This document shows, one piece after another, positions 10,014 to 18,400 of a DNA stretch of 34,190 nucleotides. The notes beneath the pieces were generated by a model. The model did no database searches. It was not told the origin of the DNA and saw nothing but the letters and a program-made list of their open reading frames with translations. This stretch comes from Caldilineaceae bacterium SB0664_bin_27 (GTDB taxonomy: Bacteria > Chloroflexota > Anaerolineae > Caldilineales > Caldilineaceae): positions 1-34,190 of the forward strand of contig VXRG01000186.1 of NCBI GenBank assembly GCA_009838625.1. The letters are read 5' to 3'. The translations under genes were made by a program, and so were the position numbers. Numbering within the stretch: the stretch's first letter is position 1; each line of letters begins with the position of its first letter.

Positions 10014-10395
10014 GTCGAATGTGCTCCACACTGATCAACTTGCCGGACCTGTCCATCTGCACCGCCACTGCGTCGATGCGCCAAGGGCCCGGCCACTTCG
10101 TTTCCTGCACGTAAATCGTTGCCAGTCTACGCAGCTTCTTCTGTTTTCCGTGCGTAAAGGACTGCAGGGCCGACCCGTAGCCGTGACCCCGCCGGGTGCG
10201 CACTTCGACCACGACCAACCAGCGTGAATCGGACGCGCCCCGGCTGAAGTCCGGGGCGCATTCCTCTGCGATGATGTCCAGTTCGCCGGCCCGGCAACGC
10301 CAGTTGCGTTCGACGATGCGCAGGCCGGCCTCCTGCAGGGCGCGTACAGCAATCAGTTCGCCCCGCGTACCCAGGGCTCGACGCCCATCCTGCAC
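9997..10395 (-). CDS. YraN/UPF0102 family endonuclease-like protein
   Basis: A 132-residue protein of the YraN (UPF0102) family, which has a restriction-endonuclease-like PD-(D/E)xK fold and unknown cellular role. Visible signatures are the N-terminal [12 protein letters not shown], the [14 protein letters not shown] motif and the [10 protein letters not shown] stretch, with Arg where many members have the core Lys, then KQKKLRRLA. It starts with GTG; AAAGGAG lies nine bases before it, which fixes the start. It begins 25 bases after the SPFH gene and overlaps the start of miaA. Its catalytic competence is uncertain because of the Lys to Arg change, although that change is not rare in the family. 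Confidence 0.88.
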   Translation of the reverse strand: MQDGRRALGTRGELIAVRALQEAGLRIVERNWRCRAGELDIIAEECAPDFSRGASDSRWLVVVEVRTRRGHGYGSALQSFTHGKQKKLRRLATIYVQETKWPGPWRIDAVAVQMDRSGKLISVEHIRHAVTG

Positions 10396-10420
10396 GCAGC
10401 TTGACTCCTTTCCAGCGGCG

Positions 10421-11593
10421 CTAATTGGGCGTCGTGTCCACTGTCGGCACGATGCCGGGACCCGGCAGGACCAGCGTCGGCGTTACGCCTTCAGGCGTAA
10501 AGATCACCTTGTCGGTGCTCCTGAGCGCGCTGGCGTTGGCCTGTGCAATCAGCAGCTGCACATATTCCGGCCGTCCCGCGTACAGTGAGGCGAGAGCGGT
10601 CTCGACAGCGATTTGGGCCTTGGCCTGCTCTTCCGCGGCGATTGCCAGTGCCTGCGCGATCTCGATATCGCGCTGCGCGGCCAGCAGCTCATTCTGTTTC
10701 TGCGCTTCAATGACTGCTCTCTCAGCTTCGACGCGGGCCAGCTCGTTGGCACGCTCGGCTTCAATCACGGCCTTCTGCGCGGCTACCTTCTGTTCTTCCA
10801 GCTGGGCCAGGGCGGTCTGCTGGCGGGCCTGCTCCTGGATCCGGCTCTGCTCGATGCGGATTTCACCCTCTTGGCGCGCCTGCTCGGCGACGGCCTGGGC
10901 TTCCGCCCGCAGCTTGTCCTGGGCCGCTTTCTCCGTCTCCAGCCGGCTCTGCACGATTGCGTCCAGCGCAGATTGTACGGCACCAGACAGAATCACATCC
11001 GGCACCACCAGGTTCTCCACCCGGAGACCGAAATTGGCAGCCCGTTCGTTCAGTTCATCGTCGATGCACTGGCGCAGAATGTCCCTGGCTGTACCGACGA
11101 CGTTGTCGTCGAAGGTGCGGTCACCGACGCATACCTTCATCGCCTGGCGCGCCTGGTCCTGCATGCGGCTGCGGGCCAGGTCGTCCTGCAGATAGATGCT
11201 CCTGTACTGGGCCCACAGCGCCTGGATCATGTCCGCTTGGCTGATGTTCGGGCGGAAGATATCGCCGCTGACCATCAGGCCGATCCGTTGCTTGTCCTTG
11301 GTGATGATCTCCTGGTCCTCTACGTTGAACGGGATCGCTTGGCTGGAGACCCGTACGATCTGTACGAAGAGGCCGACGTCGGTATAGACGCCCGGACCTA
11401 CCACGTTCTTGATCCTCCCTCCCTGGAACTGAACACCCACCTCCTGCTCGTCTACGCGCTCGAACGCGTAGAAGAAGTTGCGGGCAAAGAGCATCAGAAA
11501 GAGGACTACGACGACGATTACAATCACCATGACGAATGGTGACCCACTCGGTATCCTTCTGGGAACTCTGGGGACATTACCTAGGCTGTTCAT
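10421..11593 (-). CDS. SPFH/prohibitin-domain membrane protein
   Basis: A 390-residue, membrane-anchored SPFH (stomatin/prohibitin/flotillin) protein, expected to oligomerise into large membrane scaffolds. After a short basic N-terminus there is one hydrophobic segment (about residues 20-43, rich in V, I and F), then the SPFH domain (roughly 50-225, beginning [10 protein letters not shown]). A long Ala/Glu/Gln-rich coiled coil follows (about 225-345, with repeats such as [16 protein letters not shown]), then a short tail. The frame is open from a GTG at 11626, but AAAGGAG lies inside that extension, six bases before the ATG at 11593, which is therefore the start. It leads the operon with yraN and miaA. 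Its partner and specific role cannot be told from sequence. Confidence 0.9.
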   Translation of the reverse strand: MNSLGNVPRVPRRIPSGSPFVMVIVIVVVVLFLMLFARNFFYAFERVDEQEVGVQFQGGRIKNVVGPGVYTDVGLFVQIVRVSSQAIPFNVEDQEIITKDKQRIGLMVSGDIFRPNISQADMIQALWAQYRSIYLQDDLARSRMQDQARQAMKVCVGDRTFDDNVVGTARDILRQCIDDELNERAANFGLRVENLVVPDVILSGAVQSALDAIVQSRLETEKAAQDKLRAEAQAVAEQARQEGEIRIEQSRIQEQARQQTALAQLEEQKVAAQKAVIEAERANELARVEAERAVIEAQKQNELLAAQRDIEIAQALAIAAEEQAKAQIAVETALASLYAGRPEYVQLLIAQANASALRSTDKVIFTPEGVTPTLVLPGPGIVPTVDTTPN

Positions 11594-11836
11594 TTGCATC
11601 TCCTTTCGAGGGACAAGTCGGCGCACTCTTTACTTGAACGACCACTTGTCACGGGCGTTACATTACTGGCTATACCATACCATACTTTAACGCTCTATCC
11701 CTTTTGATTGCTGACATCACACGGACAAATAACAGATAAAGCGAGGCAAAAATCTGTCAGACGGGCTTCCGAACCAGCCTGTGCTGCCAGCAAGGCTTGC
11801 ATCAGCCCTCCGGCGCGTTCCACTTCGTGCTCAGAT
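11594..11836. other. Divergent intergenic region between the SPFH and metB transcripts
   Basis: No gene is seen. A tandem of three TATGG/TATAG-like units on the minus strand (around 11671-11685) lies upstream of the SPFH gene and includes a weak extended -10. The remainder shows no recognised structure. Confidence 0.45.
11669..11677 (-). promoter_or_regulatory. Possible extended -10 element for the SPFH operon
   Basis: On the minus strand the sequence reads TGG-TATAGC, about 75 bases before the SPFH start. There is no matching -35 box, so this is a weak assignment. Confidence 0.25.
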
Positions 11837-11866
11837 TTGACACTGGGCCGATTCCTGGATTAGTAT
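11837..11866 (+). promoter_or_regulatory. Promoter of the SAM riboswitch-metB unit
   Basis: A consensus TTGACA (11837-11842) is followed after 18 bases by TAGTAT (11861-11866). Transcription from near 11873 would place the riboswitch about 80 bases into the leader. Confidence 0.55.
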
Positions 11867-11953
11867 GGGCGCCAACAACTGAATCGAGCCTATTGGCAGG
11901 GTTTCACGAATTCGGACTGACTGCAGAACAGTCCGCTGAAACTGTGCCAAGAC

Positions 11954-12078
11954 TCTTATCAAGAGAGGTGGAGGGGCCGGCCCTGTGAAGCCTCGGCAAC
12001 CGGCGCTGCTGGAGTCAACGTCCGCAGCGCGACAGGTGCCAATTCCGGCGGTGTGGATGCACCGGCAGATGAGATGCT
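11954..12078 (+). ncRNA. SAM-I riboswitch (S box)
   Basis: The leader matches the SAM-I consensus: CTTATC, AAGAG and GGTGGAGGG at the 5' side, then TGAAGCCTCGGCAACC, and on the 3' side AGGTGCCAATTCC and GATGAG. The P1 helix pairs CTTATC (11955-11960) with GATGAG (12068-12073), with one G-U pair. Binding of S-adenosylmethionine to this aptamer is known to favour a downstream terminator, and one is present at 12095-12132. It therefore should switch off the cystathionine gamma-synthase gene when SAM is plentiful. Confidence 0.95.
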
Positions 12079-12094
12079 CTGGACGACTTGTCGC

Positions 12095-12132
12095 AGCCCT
12101 CTTCCGTGTATCCACAGAAAGAGGGCTTTTTT
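12095..12132 (+). terminator. Riboswitch-controlled intrinsic terminator
   Basis: AGCCCTCTT (12095-12103) pairs perfectly with AAGAGGGCT (12119-12127) around a 15-base loop, followed directly by a run of Ts to 12132. It sits between the SAM-I aptamer and the metB start, the classical position for attenuation. Confidence 0.9.
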
Positions 12133-12202
12133 ATTCCCAGACCGACCCAATGGGCGGTGACGACGCTTCTGACAAGGTGAACTGCGTCGCGAAGGAGACA
12201 TC

Positions 12203-13498
12203 ATGGCCACACCAGGTACGACCATATCCCAGAACTCCGGAACGGCAACCGGCTCTGACGGAGCGTCGGGACCGGCTGCCTCCAACGGGCAAGGACCTGA
12301 GGGGAAAACGCCCATACTCTCCAGCCAGACCCAAGCCGTCCACGCCGGGGAAAAGCGCTATATTTCCCACGACAGTCTGACTGTGCCCATCGTTCAGACA
12401 AGCACCTATACTTTCGAGGACACTGCCAGCCTGATCAACTACATGGAAGAGCACATGTTCTGGGAAGTGCCGGAACGGGAGGAGTACGGGCGCTACGGCA
12501 ATCCAACCGTACGCGCTGCTGAGGCAAAGCTTGCCGCGCTCGACGCCGCTGAAGACGCCCTCTTGCTCTCAAGCGGCATGGCAGCCATCACCACCACGCT
12601 GTTCATCCTTCTCAGCCAAGGCGACCATTTCGTCATGACTGAAGACTGCTACCGCCGCACGCGCGGCTTCTGCAACACATTCCTCACCCGCTTCGGCATC
12701 ACCTGTACCACCGTCGAACCTGGCGACTACGATGCCATCGAGGCCGCCATCAAGCCTGAGACCAAGCTGATTTTCTCCGAATCACCTACCAATCCTTTTT
12801 TGCGCTGCGTGGACTACGCCCGCCTCGTCGAGATCGCCGAGCGGCATGGCCTGCGTACCATCATCGACACCACTTTTGCCACGCCCTGCAACGTCCGCCC
12901 CCTGGAGTACGGCATCGATCTGGCGATCCACAGCGTGACGAAGTATCTGGCCGGCCACAACGACCTGCTCGCGGGTTGCGTCACCGGAAGCTTCAACATC
13001 ACCACCGCCCTGCGCCAGTCCCAGGGCATATTGGGCGCAGTCGTCGACCCCCATTGCGCTTACCTGATCCTGCGCGGAATCAAGACCCTTGGATTGCGCA
13101 TGCGCCAGCACAACGAAAGCGCGTTTCGCATTGCCCGTTACCTGGAAGACCACCCGAGGATTCGCCGCGTCTGGTATCCCGGCCTCGAGAGCCATCCCGA
13201 CCACGAAGTCGCCAAGTGCACAATGACCGGATTCGGCGGCGTTATCAGTTTTGAAGTCGAGGCCGACGGACCGGCGACAAGCCGATTCATCGATGCCTGC
13301 CGCATCCCTCGCATCGGCCCAAGCCTCGGCGGCGTAGAGAGCCTCATCGAGCAGCCAGGGATCGTCAGCTACTACGACACGGCGCCGGAAGACCGGCGGG
13401 CACTGGGCATCACCGACGAGCTTGTGCGCCTGAGCGTTGGCATAGAGGATACCGACGATCTGCTGGCGGACTTCGAACAGGCGCTGGCCAGCATGTAG
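12203..13498 (+). CDS. metB: Cystathionine gamma-synthase, plant-like type
   Basis: A PLP enzyme of the Cys/Met metabolism family that joins an activated homoserine to cysteine in methionine synthesis. The product is 431 residues: a low-complexity Ser/Gly/Thr-rich leader of about 35 residues, then the catalytic fold. The Schiff-base lysine is Lys247 in [15 protein letters not shown]. Stretches such as [27 protein letters not shown] and [13 protein letters not shown] resemble plant cystathionine gamma-synthases more than enterobacterial MetB. The ATG at 12203 is preceded by AAGGAG with good spacing. The upstream SAM-I riboswitch and terminator confirm a methionine-pathway role. A related activity (O-acetylhomoserine sulfhydrylase or gamma-lyase) cannot be excluded by sequence alone. 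Confidence 0.9.
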   Translation: MATPGTTISQNSGTATGSDGASGPAASNGQGPEGKTPILSSQTQAVHAGEKRYISHDSLTVPIVQTSTYTFEDTASLINYMEEHMFWEVPEREEYGRYGNPTVRAAEAKLAALDAAEDALLLSSGMAAITTTLFILLSQGDHFVMTEDCYRRTRGFCNTFLTRFGITCTTVEPGDYDAIEAAIKPETKLIFSESPTNPFLRCVDYARLVEIAERHGLRTIIDTTFATPCNVRPLEYGIDLAIHSVTKYLAGHNDLLAGCVTGSFNITTALRQSQGILGAVVDPHCAYLILRGIKTLGLRMRQHNESAFRIARYLEDHPRIRRVWYPGLESHPDHEVAKCTMTGFGGVISFEVEADGPATSRFIDACRIPRIGPSLGGVESLIEQPGIVSYYDTAPEDRRALGITDELVRLSVGIEDTDDLLADFEQALASM

Positions 13499-13548
13499 GC
13501 TCTCAGATCCTGGCAGCCAGGCCAGCCCTTGCAGCGACTCCCGTCATA

Positions 13549-13579
13549 CCGGGAGGCGGCAGTCCGATTCGCCTCCCGG
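13549..13579 (+). terminator. Hairpin after metB
   Basis: CCGGGAGGCG (13549-13558) is perfectly complementary to CGCCTCCCGG (13570-13579) around an 11-base loop, 50 bases after the metB stop. No T run follows. It probably ends or attenuates the metB transcript before the lipoprotein gene. Confidence 0.55.
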
Positions 13580-13599
13580 CCATAGAGCAAACCACGACA

Positions 13600-14823
13600 A
13601 TGCCAGAGAGACCGGCGGCCGGATATGTTCCACCGCCGCACAAACATATCGATAGACGAAGTCTTCCGGGACCCATTTCGCCTGCACTATCTCTCCTTCT
13701 ACTTCTGCTCCTCTTGAGCGCCTGTTCAGGCGCACAGCCCTCGTTGGCCTCGGCCGACGTCGTCGAAGTCCTCAACCGGCCCGTTGACGGCCGCTTCGCC
13801 CGGGCCCTCAAGCCACTGGAATTCGAGTTTCCCCGGGATCACGGCCCTCACAACGACTACGCCACCGAGTGGTGGTACTATACCGGCAACCTGACCGGCG
13901 AGGAGGGCGGCGAATACGGCTTCCAGCTCACGTTTTTCCGCAGCGCGCTGGCGCCGGGTGAATCCAACCGGCCGTCCGATTTCGCCGCACAGCAACTGTA
14001 TATGGCCCATTTCGCCGTGACGAGCGGGCCCGCAGACCGCCATGTCAGCTTCGACCGCTTCAGCCGCGGCGCCGGCGGCGTCGCCGGCGCGACCGGTTCG
14101 CCCCGCTACGAGGTCTGGCTGGATGACTGGCGTGCGCAGGAGACCGCGCCGGGGCAGACGCATTTGCAGGCCGCTGCCGAGGACGACAACGGTCCTGTCT
14201 CGATCGATCTCACGCTCACGGAGTCCCGTCCGCCACTGCTTCACGGGGAGGCCGGCTACAGCCGAAAGGGGCCTGAGCCAGGAAACGCCAACCACTACTA
14301 CAGCCTCGTGCGGATGGAGACTGCAGGCGAAATCGTCTTCGCAGGCAGGCGAATCCCCGTCACAGGGCTCAGCTGGATGGACCACGAGTTCGGGACTTCC
14401 GCGCTCAGCGCTGACGCAGTCGGCTGGGACTGGTTCGCCGTCACCCTTGACAACGATGTCGTGCTAATGTTTGCCGAAATCCGCACAGAATCGGGTACTT
14501 CCCAGGAGATCTTTGAAGGGACTCTCGGCTTCCCCGACGGCCGCCAGGTCTCAATCAGTGCGGACGACTTTACCTTGACAACGACTGGGCAATGGACGAG
14601 CCCGGACAGCGGCACAGTTTACCCTGGCGGATGGCGCGTCACCTTCCCCCAGCATGAAATCGAACTGTCGATCGACCCTCTGATCGATGATCAGGAGATG
14701 GACGTCGCCTTTAGGTACTATGAAGGCGCCACCGTCGTACGCGGCACGATGAACGGAGAACCCGTCGCCGGTCGAGGCTATGTGGAGTTGACAGGCTACG
14801 GGCAGGGTGGATTCCAGCGATAA
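13600..14823 (+). CDS. CrtC/AttH-like lipocalin-fold lipoprotein
   Basis: A 407-residue secreted lipoprotein. Residues 21-42 form a lipoprotein signal with a run of eight leucines and the lipobox L-S-A-C, Cys42 being the lipidation site. The mature part resembles the carotenoid 1,2-hydratase (CrtC)/AttH family of twin lipocalin-like barrels: DYATEWWYYTGNL near the start, YGFQLTFFR, an NANHYYSLVRM segment, and the SWMDHEFG motif in the middle. CrtC enzymes hydrate carotenoids, but the AttH group is broad and mostly uncharacterised, and no carotenoid genes are nearby. No clear SD precedes the ATG at 13600, so the start is uncertain. It lies downstream of metB behind a hairpin. Confidence 0.78.
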   Translation: MPERPAAGYVPPPHKHIDRRSLPGPISPALSLLLLLLLLSACSGAQPSLASADVVEVLNRPVDGRFARALKPLEFEFPRDHGPHNDYATEWWYYTGNLTGEEGGEYGFQLTFFRSALAPGESNRPSDFAAQQLYMAHFAVTSGPADRHVSFDRFSRGAGGVAGATGSPRYEVWLDDWRAQETAPGQTHLQAAAEDDNGPVSIDLTLTESRPPLLHGEAGYSRKGPEPGNANHYYSLVRMETAGEIVFAGRRIPVTGLSWMDHEFGTSALSADAVGWDWFAVTLDNDVVLMFAEIRTESGTSQEIFEGTLGFPDGRQVSISADDFTLTTTGQWTSPDSGTVYPGGWRVTFPQHEIELSIDPLIDDQEMDVAFRYYEGATVVRGTMNGEPVAGRGYVELTGYGQGGFQR

Positions 14824-14842
14824 CCGCCGGCAGGGCACAGTC

Positions 14843-14871
14843 TTGCCAAACTTCTCAATGCGGGTCAAAAT
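14843..14871 (+). promoter_or_regulatory. Candidate promoter of the YceI lipoprotein gene
   Basis: TTGCCA (14843-14848) and CAAAAT (14866-14871) are 17 bases apart, about 85 bases before the chosen start of the YceI-domain gene. Confidence 0.35.
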
Positions 14872-14956
14872 GGAATGTAATGTCACCGCAGGCAGCGCGG
14901 TTGAAATGCGCGGCCGGGATCTTAGTCATCCATCTGGGATGGGGGGAGTCAGGTCG

Positions 14957-15871
14957 ATGGAACAGGAAAAATTTTCAGCGAAATCGTGCCCCACTGCGAC
15001 AGAATATTACCCGGCCTCGTCCCGACCGGCCATTCCCCGCCTGAGGCTGATCGCCATAGTTCTGCTCACAACGCTCCTTTTGGCAGCGTGCGGCGGCTCT
15101 GACGCCCCTTCATCGGACCAAGAGGAAGCCCCTGCCGCTGCCGACACTGCGACCCCGGTGCCTGAGCCAGATCCAACCGACACGCCCGAGCCGGCACCGA
15201 CCGATACACCGATGCCGGAGCCCACGGATACGCCCGTCCCGGAACCGGAACCGACAGACACACCTGAAGCTGAGCCCGAACCCGCACCTACGGCTGCGCC
15301 GATGGAGGAATCCGAGAGCGCTGAAGGCCCCGGCATGGGACAGGTCTTTGTCATTGTGGCCGAAGAGTCCGAGGCGCGTTTCAGCATTGATGAAGAGTTG
15401 TTAGGGCAGCCCAAGACCGTGGTCGGCGTAACCAATGCGATTTCAGGGGAAATCAAAGTTGATGCGGCAAACCCTGCGGCCAGTGTCATCGGTCCAATCC
15501 AGATCGAGGCCGGCACATTTGTCACCGACAACGACCGGCGAAACGGCGCTATCCGTCGCTTCATCCTGCAGTCCAACCGCTACCAATTCATCACTTTCAG
15601 CTCAACTGAGCTTTCAGGAATGCCGGATTCCGTCGCTGTCGGCGACGAAGTCGAGTTTGAAGTAACGGGAGATCTGACAGTTCGCGAGGTGACAAATCCT
15701 GTGCTCTTCATCGTGACCCTGCGGGTCATCTCGGAATCTGAGCTGCGGGGAAGCGCCGCCACGATCCTTGTCGTGGAAGACTACGAACTCAGGATTCCTG
15801 ACGTCCCAAGTGTCGCAAACGTCGGAGAAGAGTTCATTGTGGAGTTCGACTTTGTGGCCCGGACGCAGTAG
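14957..15871 (+). CDS. YceI-domain lipoprotein with Pro/Thr/Glu linker
   Basis: A 304-residue lipoprotein. The signal peptide ends in the lipobox L-A-A-C with Cys45 as the anchor. A proline-, glutamate- and threonine-rich linker follows (about residues 60-118, repeats of the TDTPEPEP kind), which would hold the domain off the membrane. The C-terminal part is a YceI domain, a lipocalin-like barrel that binds isoprenoid-type lipids in characterised members: GVTNAISGEIKVD, then DNDRRNGAIRRFILQS, FITFSSTEL, FEVTGDLTVREVT. The frame is open from 14807, but GGGGGAG eight bases before the ATG at 14957 and the signal peptide fix that start. Its neighbour upstream is another lipocalin-like lipoprotein, so both may handle hydrophobic ligands at the cell envelope. 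Confidence 0.88.
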   Translation: MEQEKFSAKSCPTATEYYPASSRPAIPRLRLIAIVLLTTLLLAACGGSDAPSSDQEEAPAAADTATPVPEPDPTDTPEPAPTDTPMPEPTDTPVPEPEPTDTPEAEPEPAPTAAPMEESESAEGPGMGQVFVIVAEESEARFSIDEELLGQPKTVVGVTNAISGEIKVDAANPAASVIGPIQIEAGTFVTDNDRRNGAIRRFILQSNRYQFITFSSTELSGMPDSVAVGDEVEFEVTGDLTVREVTNPVLFIVTLRVISESELRGSAATILVVEDYELRIPDVPSVANVGEEFIVEFDFVARTQ

Positions 15872-15910
15872 TTTTGCAAACAGTCGTCCTGCCATCGTAA
15901 CCTTTTCCTG

Positions 15911-15931
15911 GCTTACCACTGACCGCTGACC
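15911..15931 (-). repeat. Three heptamers of the GGTCAGT family
   Basis: Read on the minus strand the units are GGTCAGC, GGTCAGT and GGTAAGC, the same family as at 126-153. They lie in the 78-base gap before the GNAT gene, just ahead of its SD. Confidence 0.65.
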
Positions 15932-15949
15932 CCAGGAGGTCTTTTCGAC

Positions 15950-16888
15950 TTGACTGCGCCGAAACAGCCATCCATGCTCACCGGCGCCGCGGTTGAGATC
16001 GAGGCGCTGCGCCAAGGCTTCAACCGCGGTTTCGCCGATTACCGGTACAATATGCAGATGGACCCGTCCGGCATGCTCGGGCATCTGCACCGTTCCAACA
16101 TTGCTCCGGACGATTGTGCTGTCCTGGTGGCGGAAGAGGAGGGGAGGCTGCAAGGCGTAGGCGCGGCCCTCCTGGCGGTGCGCGGTGACGAGGGCTGGTG
16201 CGGCGGCCTCAGTGTGGACCCGGCGTATCGCGGCGGCGGTTGGGGCCGGCGGCTCATGGAGCATCTGAAACGCCGGGCGGTCGAGCGCGGTGTTCGCCGC
16301 ATTTTTCTGGAGGTGCTGGTCAGCAACGACCACGCTCGTTCGGTGTATCGCCAGGTCGGCTTCAAACGCCTGCGCGAACTGCTGCTGTGGGAACGGGACC
16401 CCCGCCAAGGCCCACTCCCGCTGCCATACGAGCGCCTGGAGGAGACTGATCCAGCCCAAATTCTGCGCAGTTTCCACCGCTGGCACGAGTTGCCGACGAT
16501 CTGGCAGCGCCGCGCACGCAGTCTGCTGAACTACGTGGAGCAGCATGGCTGTATCGGCCTCACCATCCCGGCCAAAGACGGCGCGCCGGTCGCCTATGTG
16601 CTGGTCTCTGCGCCGTCACCGTACGGCGCGCCGGCCCAGGGCCAGCCTCCCGCGCGTCTGCGCATCCTTGACGTCGCAGTCGATCCGGAGGCCAATCTTC
16701 AGGACGCCGCCCGCCCGCTGCTGCAAGCACTTCAGCTTCGCTACGTCGATGCCAGAATGACGCTTATGGACCAGCCGGCCGACAGCCGTCTCAACCCAGT
16801 TTTCGCCTCACTTGGCTTTCGCGTTTTCGACCGTCAATATGAAATGGTGGTGGACCTGGCCGAAAATCCACCCGATACAGTTCAATGA
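15950..16888 (+). CDS. GNAT-family N-acetyltransferase
   Basis: A 312-residue acetyltransferase of the GNAT superfamily, which moves an acetyl group from acetyl-CoA to an amine. The acyl-CoA binding motif is visible at RGGGWGRRLM (about residues 90-99), preceded by the strand GGLSVDPAYR and followed by FLEVLVSNDHARSVYRQVGFK, the typical end of the fold. The C-terminal half (about 150-300) looks like a second, degenerate GNAT-like unit with a related ending (NPVFASLGFRVFD). It starts with TTG at 15950; AGGAGGT nine bases upstream makes this start firm. The substrate is unknown. It is followed by a hairpin and mdh. Confidence 0.88.
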   Translation: MTAPKQPSMLTGAAVEIEALRQGFNRGFADYRYNMQMDPSGMLGHLHRSNIAPDDCAVLVAEEEGRLQGVGAALLAVRGDEGWCGGLSVDPAYRGGGWGRRLMEHLKRRAVERGVRRIFLEVLVSNDHARSVYRQVGFKRLRELLLWERDPRQGPLPLPYERLEETDPAQILRSFHRWHELPTIWQRRARSLLNYVEQHGCIGLTIPAKDGAPVAYVLVSAPSPYGAPAQGQPPARLRILDVAVDPEANLQDAARPLLQALQLRYVDARMTLMDQPADSRLNPVFASLGFRVFDRQYEMVVDLAENPPDTVQ

Positions 16889-16889
16889 A

Positions 16890-16913
16890 GGCAGGCGGAT
16901 TCCGCCTCCTGCC
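16890..16913 (+). terminator. Hairpin between the GNAT gene and mdh
   Basis: AGGCGG (16893-16898) pairs with CCGCCT (16902-16907) around a 3-base loop. GGC and GCC (16890-16892, 16911-16913) extend the stem past a bulge. It lies directly after the GNAT stop. There is no T run. Confidence 0.4.
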
Positions 16914-16931
16914 GCACCTGGAGACTTATGA

Positions 16932-17918
16932 GTGATGAATGACCCGATTCGTGTAGCAGTTACCGGCGCCGCCGGCAATATTGGCTATGCTCTTATCTTT
17001 CGCATCGCCAATGGCGACCTGTTCGGCCCCGACCAGCCGGTCATCCTCCAGCTGCTGGAGATACCGCCGGCGATGGGCGCGCTTGAGGGCGTGGCAATGG
17101 AGTTGGACGATTGCGCGTTCCCCCTCCTCGCCGATACAGTCCTGACCGACGAGCCGGCCGCAGCCTTTGACGGGGCCAACTGGTCTCTCCTGGTCGGCGC
17201 CCGCCCCCGTACCGCCGGCATGGAGAGGAACGACCTCCTCAGCGCCAACGGGCCCATCTTCGTAACCCAGGGTAAGGCAATCAACGAAAACGCAGCCTCC
17301 GACGTCCGCGTCGTGGTGGTCGGCAACCCGGCCAATACCAACTGCCTGATCGCCATGCGCAACGCGCCCGACGTGCCCTCCGAACGGTTCACCGCCATGA
17401 CCCGGCTCGATCACAACCGCGCCCAGAGCATGATTGCCAGGAAGGCCGGACGGCCTCTCCACACGGTCAAGAATGTCGTAATCTGGGGCAATCACAGCTT
17501 GACCCAGTATCCCGACGTCTTCCATGCCTGGATCGATGGCGAACCGGCCGCAGCCGTCATCAACGATTTTTCCTGGATCAGACAGACTTTTATCCCCACC
17601 GTCCAGCAGCGCGGCACGGCCGTGATCGCTGCGCGCGGCGCAAGCAGCGCGGCCAGCGCGGCCAACGCCTGCGTCAACCACGTGCAGAGCTGGTATGGAG
17701 GCGCGCCCGAAGACGACTGGGTCAGCATGGGCGTCCCCAGCACCGGCGCATACGACTCGCCCGGCGGCGTGATATTCAGCTATCCCGTGACGGTTGAGAA
17801 CGGTGTTTACCAGATCGTAGAAGGGTTGCCGCAGACCGATTTCGACCGCGCACAGGTGGCCGCCAGTGGACAGGAACTGCTTGAGGAGCGAGAGGCCGTT
17901 TCGGACTGGCTGCCCTGA
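16932..17918 (+). CDS. mdh: Malate dehydrogenase, NAD-dependent
   Basis: Oxidises malate to oxaloacetate in the TCA cycle. The 328-residue protein belongs to the cytosolic-type MDH group: the NAD-binding [15 protein letters not shown] at the start, [18 protein letters not shown], the substrate arginines in the mobile loop [13 protein letters not shown] (about 91-103), VGNPANTN, and the catalytic pair Asp160 (TRLDHNRA) and His188 (WGNHSL). The start is either GTG at 16932, eight bases after GGAG, or the ATG one codon later. An ATG at 16928 opens only a four-codon out-of-frame peptide. Together with aconitase it shows an oxidative TCA cycle encoded in this region. Confidence 0.96.
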   Translation: MMNDPIRVAVTGAAGNIGYALIFRIANGDLFGPDQPVILQLLEIPPAMGALEGVAMELDDCAFPLLADTVLTDEPAAAFDGANWSLLVGARPRTAGMERNDLLSANGPIFVTQGKAINENAASDVRVVVVGNPANTNCLIAMRNAPDVPSERFTAMTRLDHNRAQSMIARKAGRPLHTVKNVVIWGNHSLTQYPDVFHAWIDGEPAAAVINDFSWIRQTFIPTVQQRGTAVIAARGASSAASAANACVNHVQSWYGGAPEDDWVSMGVPSTGAYDSPGGVIFSYPVTVENGVYQIVEGLPQTDFDRAQVAASGQELLEEREAVSDWLP

Positions 17919-18049
17919 CCGGACCTTCCAAGCTTGGGAAATATCCGGGAGATTCGCGATCCAGCCGATTCAGAGTGAAAGGCCGATCTGACTCGCGCCT
18001 GCGAGGGAAAAGATGGATTGCGGTCTGAGCAGAGTGAAGCCAGCGCTGT

Positions 18050-18394
18050 TCAGGCCTTGCGATCTTCCAGCTCCTCCGGCAGTGGATCCACTATACCCTC
18101 GATCACTATCTCCCGGTAGGACCGATCCACCGACGCTTCAAGCTCCGCTTTCAGATCGTAGTGGATCGCCAGTTGCACGACGGCCCGCATCACGTCCTGC
18201 AGCTCCTTCGCGAACGCGGCCCGGTCAGGCGACCCCAACTTCATCGTCTTTACACCCTTTCGTTCGAAATGGCTCACCTGGCTTGCCACTTCGCCGCACT
18301 CCTCGGCCAGACGCGTGACGATATAGAAGGGATCATCCCCATCCTGGAACCGGTTGTTCAACCCCTCGGCGATCCTGTAGAGCTTGTCGATCAT
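18050..18394 (-). CDS. MazG-like NTP pyrophosphohydrolase
   Basis: A 114-residue all-alpha nucleotide pyrophosphohydrolase of the MazG-like group, expected to hydrolyse (d)NTPs or related nucleotides to monophosphate and PPi, as a house-cleaning activity. The metal-binding pattern is visible: EECGE at residues 31-35 and ELQD at 64-67, fitting the EExxE...ExxD signature. The start at 18394 follows GGGAGAA. It begins six bases after the stop of the rluD-type gene and is the last member of the lspA-rluD-mazG-like operon. The specific substrate is unknown. Confidence 0.85.
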   Translation of the reverse strand: MIDKLYRIAEGLNNRFQDGDDPFYIVTRLAEECGEVASQVSHFERKGVKTMKLGSPDRAAFAKELQDVMRAVVQLAIHYDLKAELEASVDRSYREIVIEGIVDPLPEELEDRKA

Positions 18395-18400
18395 GGATTG

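Noticed and set aside
10613..11542. 309-codon open frame antisense to the SPFH gene
   Set aside because: Antisense to a clear SPFH protein with coiled coil; no motif or ribosome site.
15150..15300. Repetitive stretch that could look like a repeat array
   Set aside because: It is the Pro/Thr/Glu-rich linker of the YceI lipoprotein, coding and in frame; not a CRISPR array.
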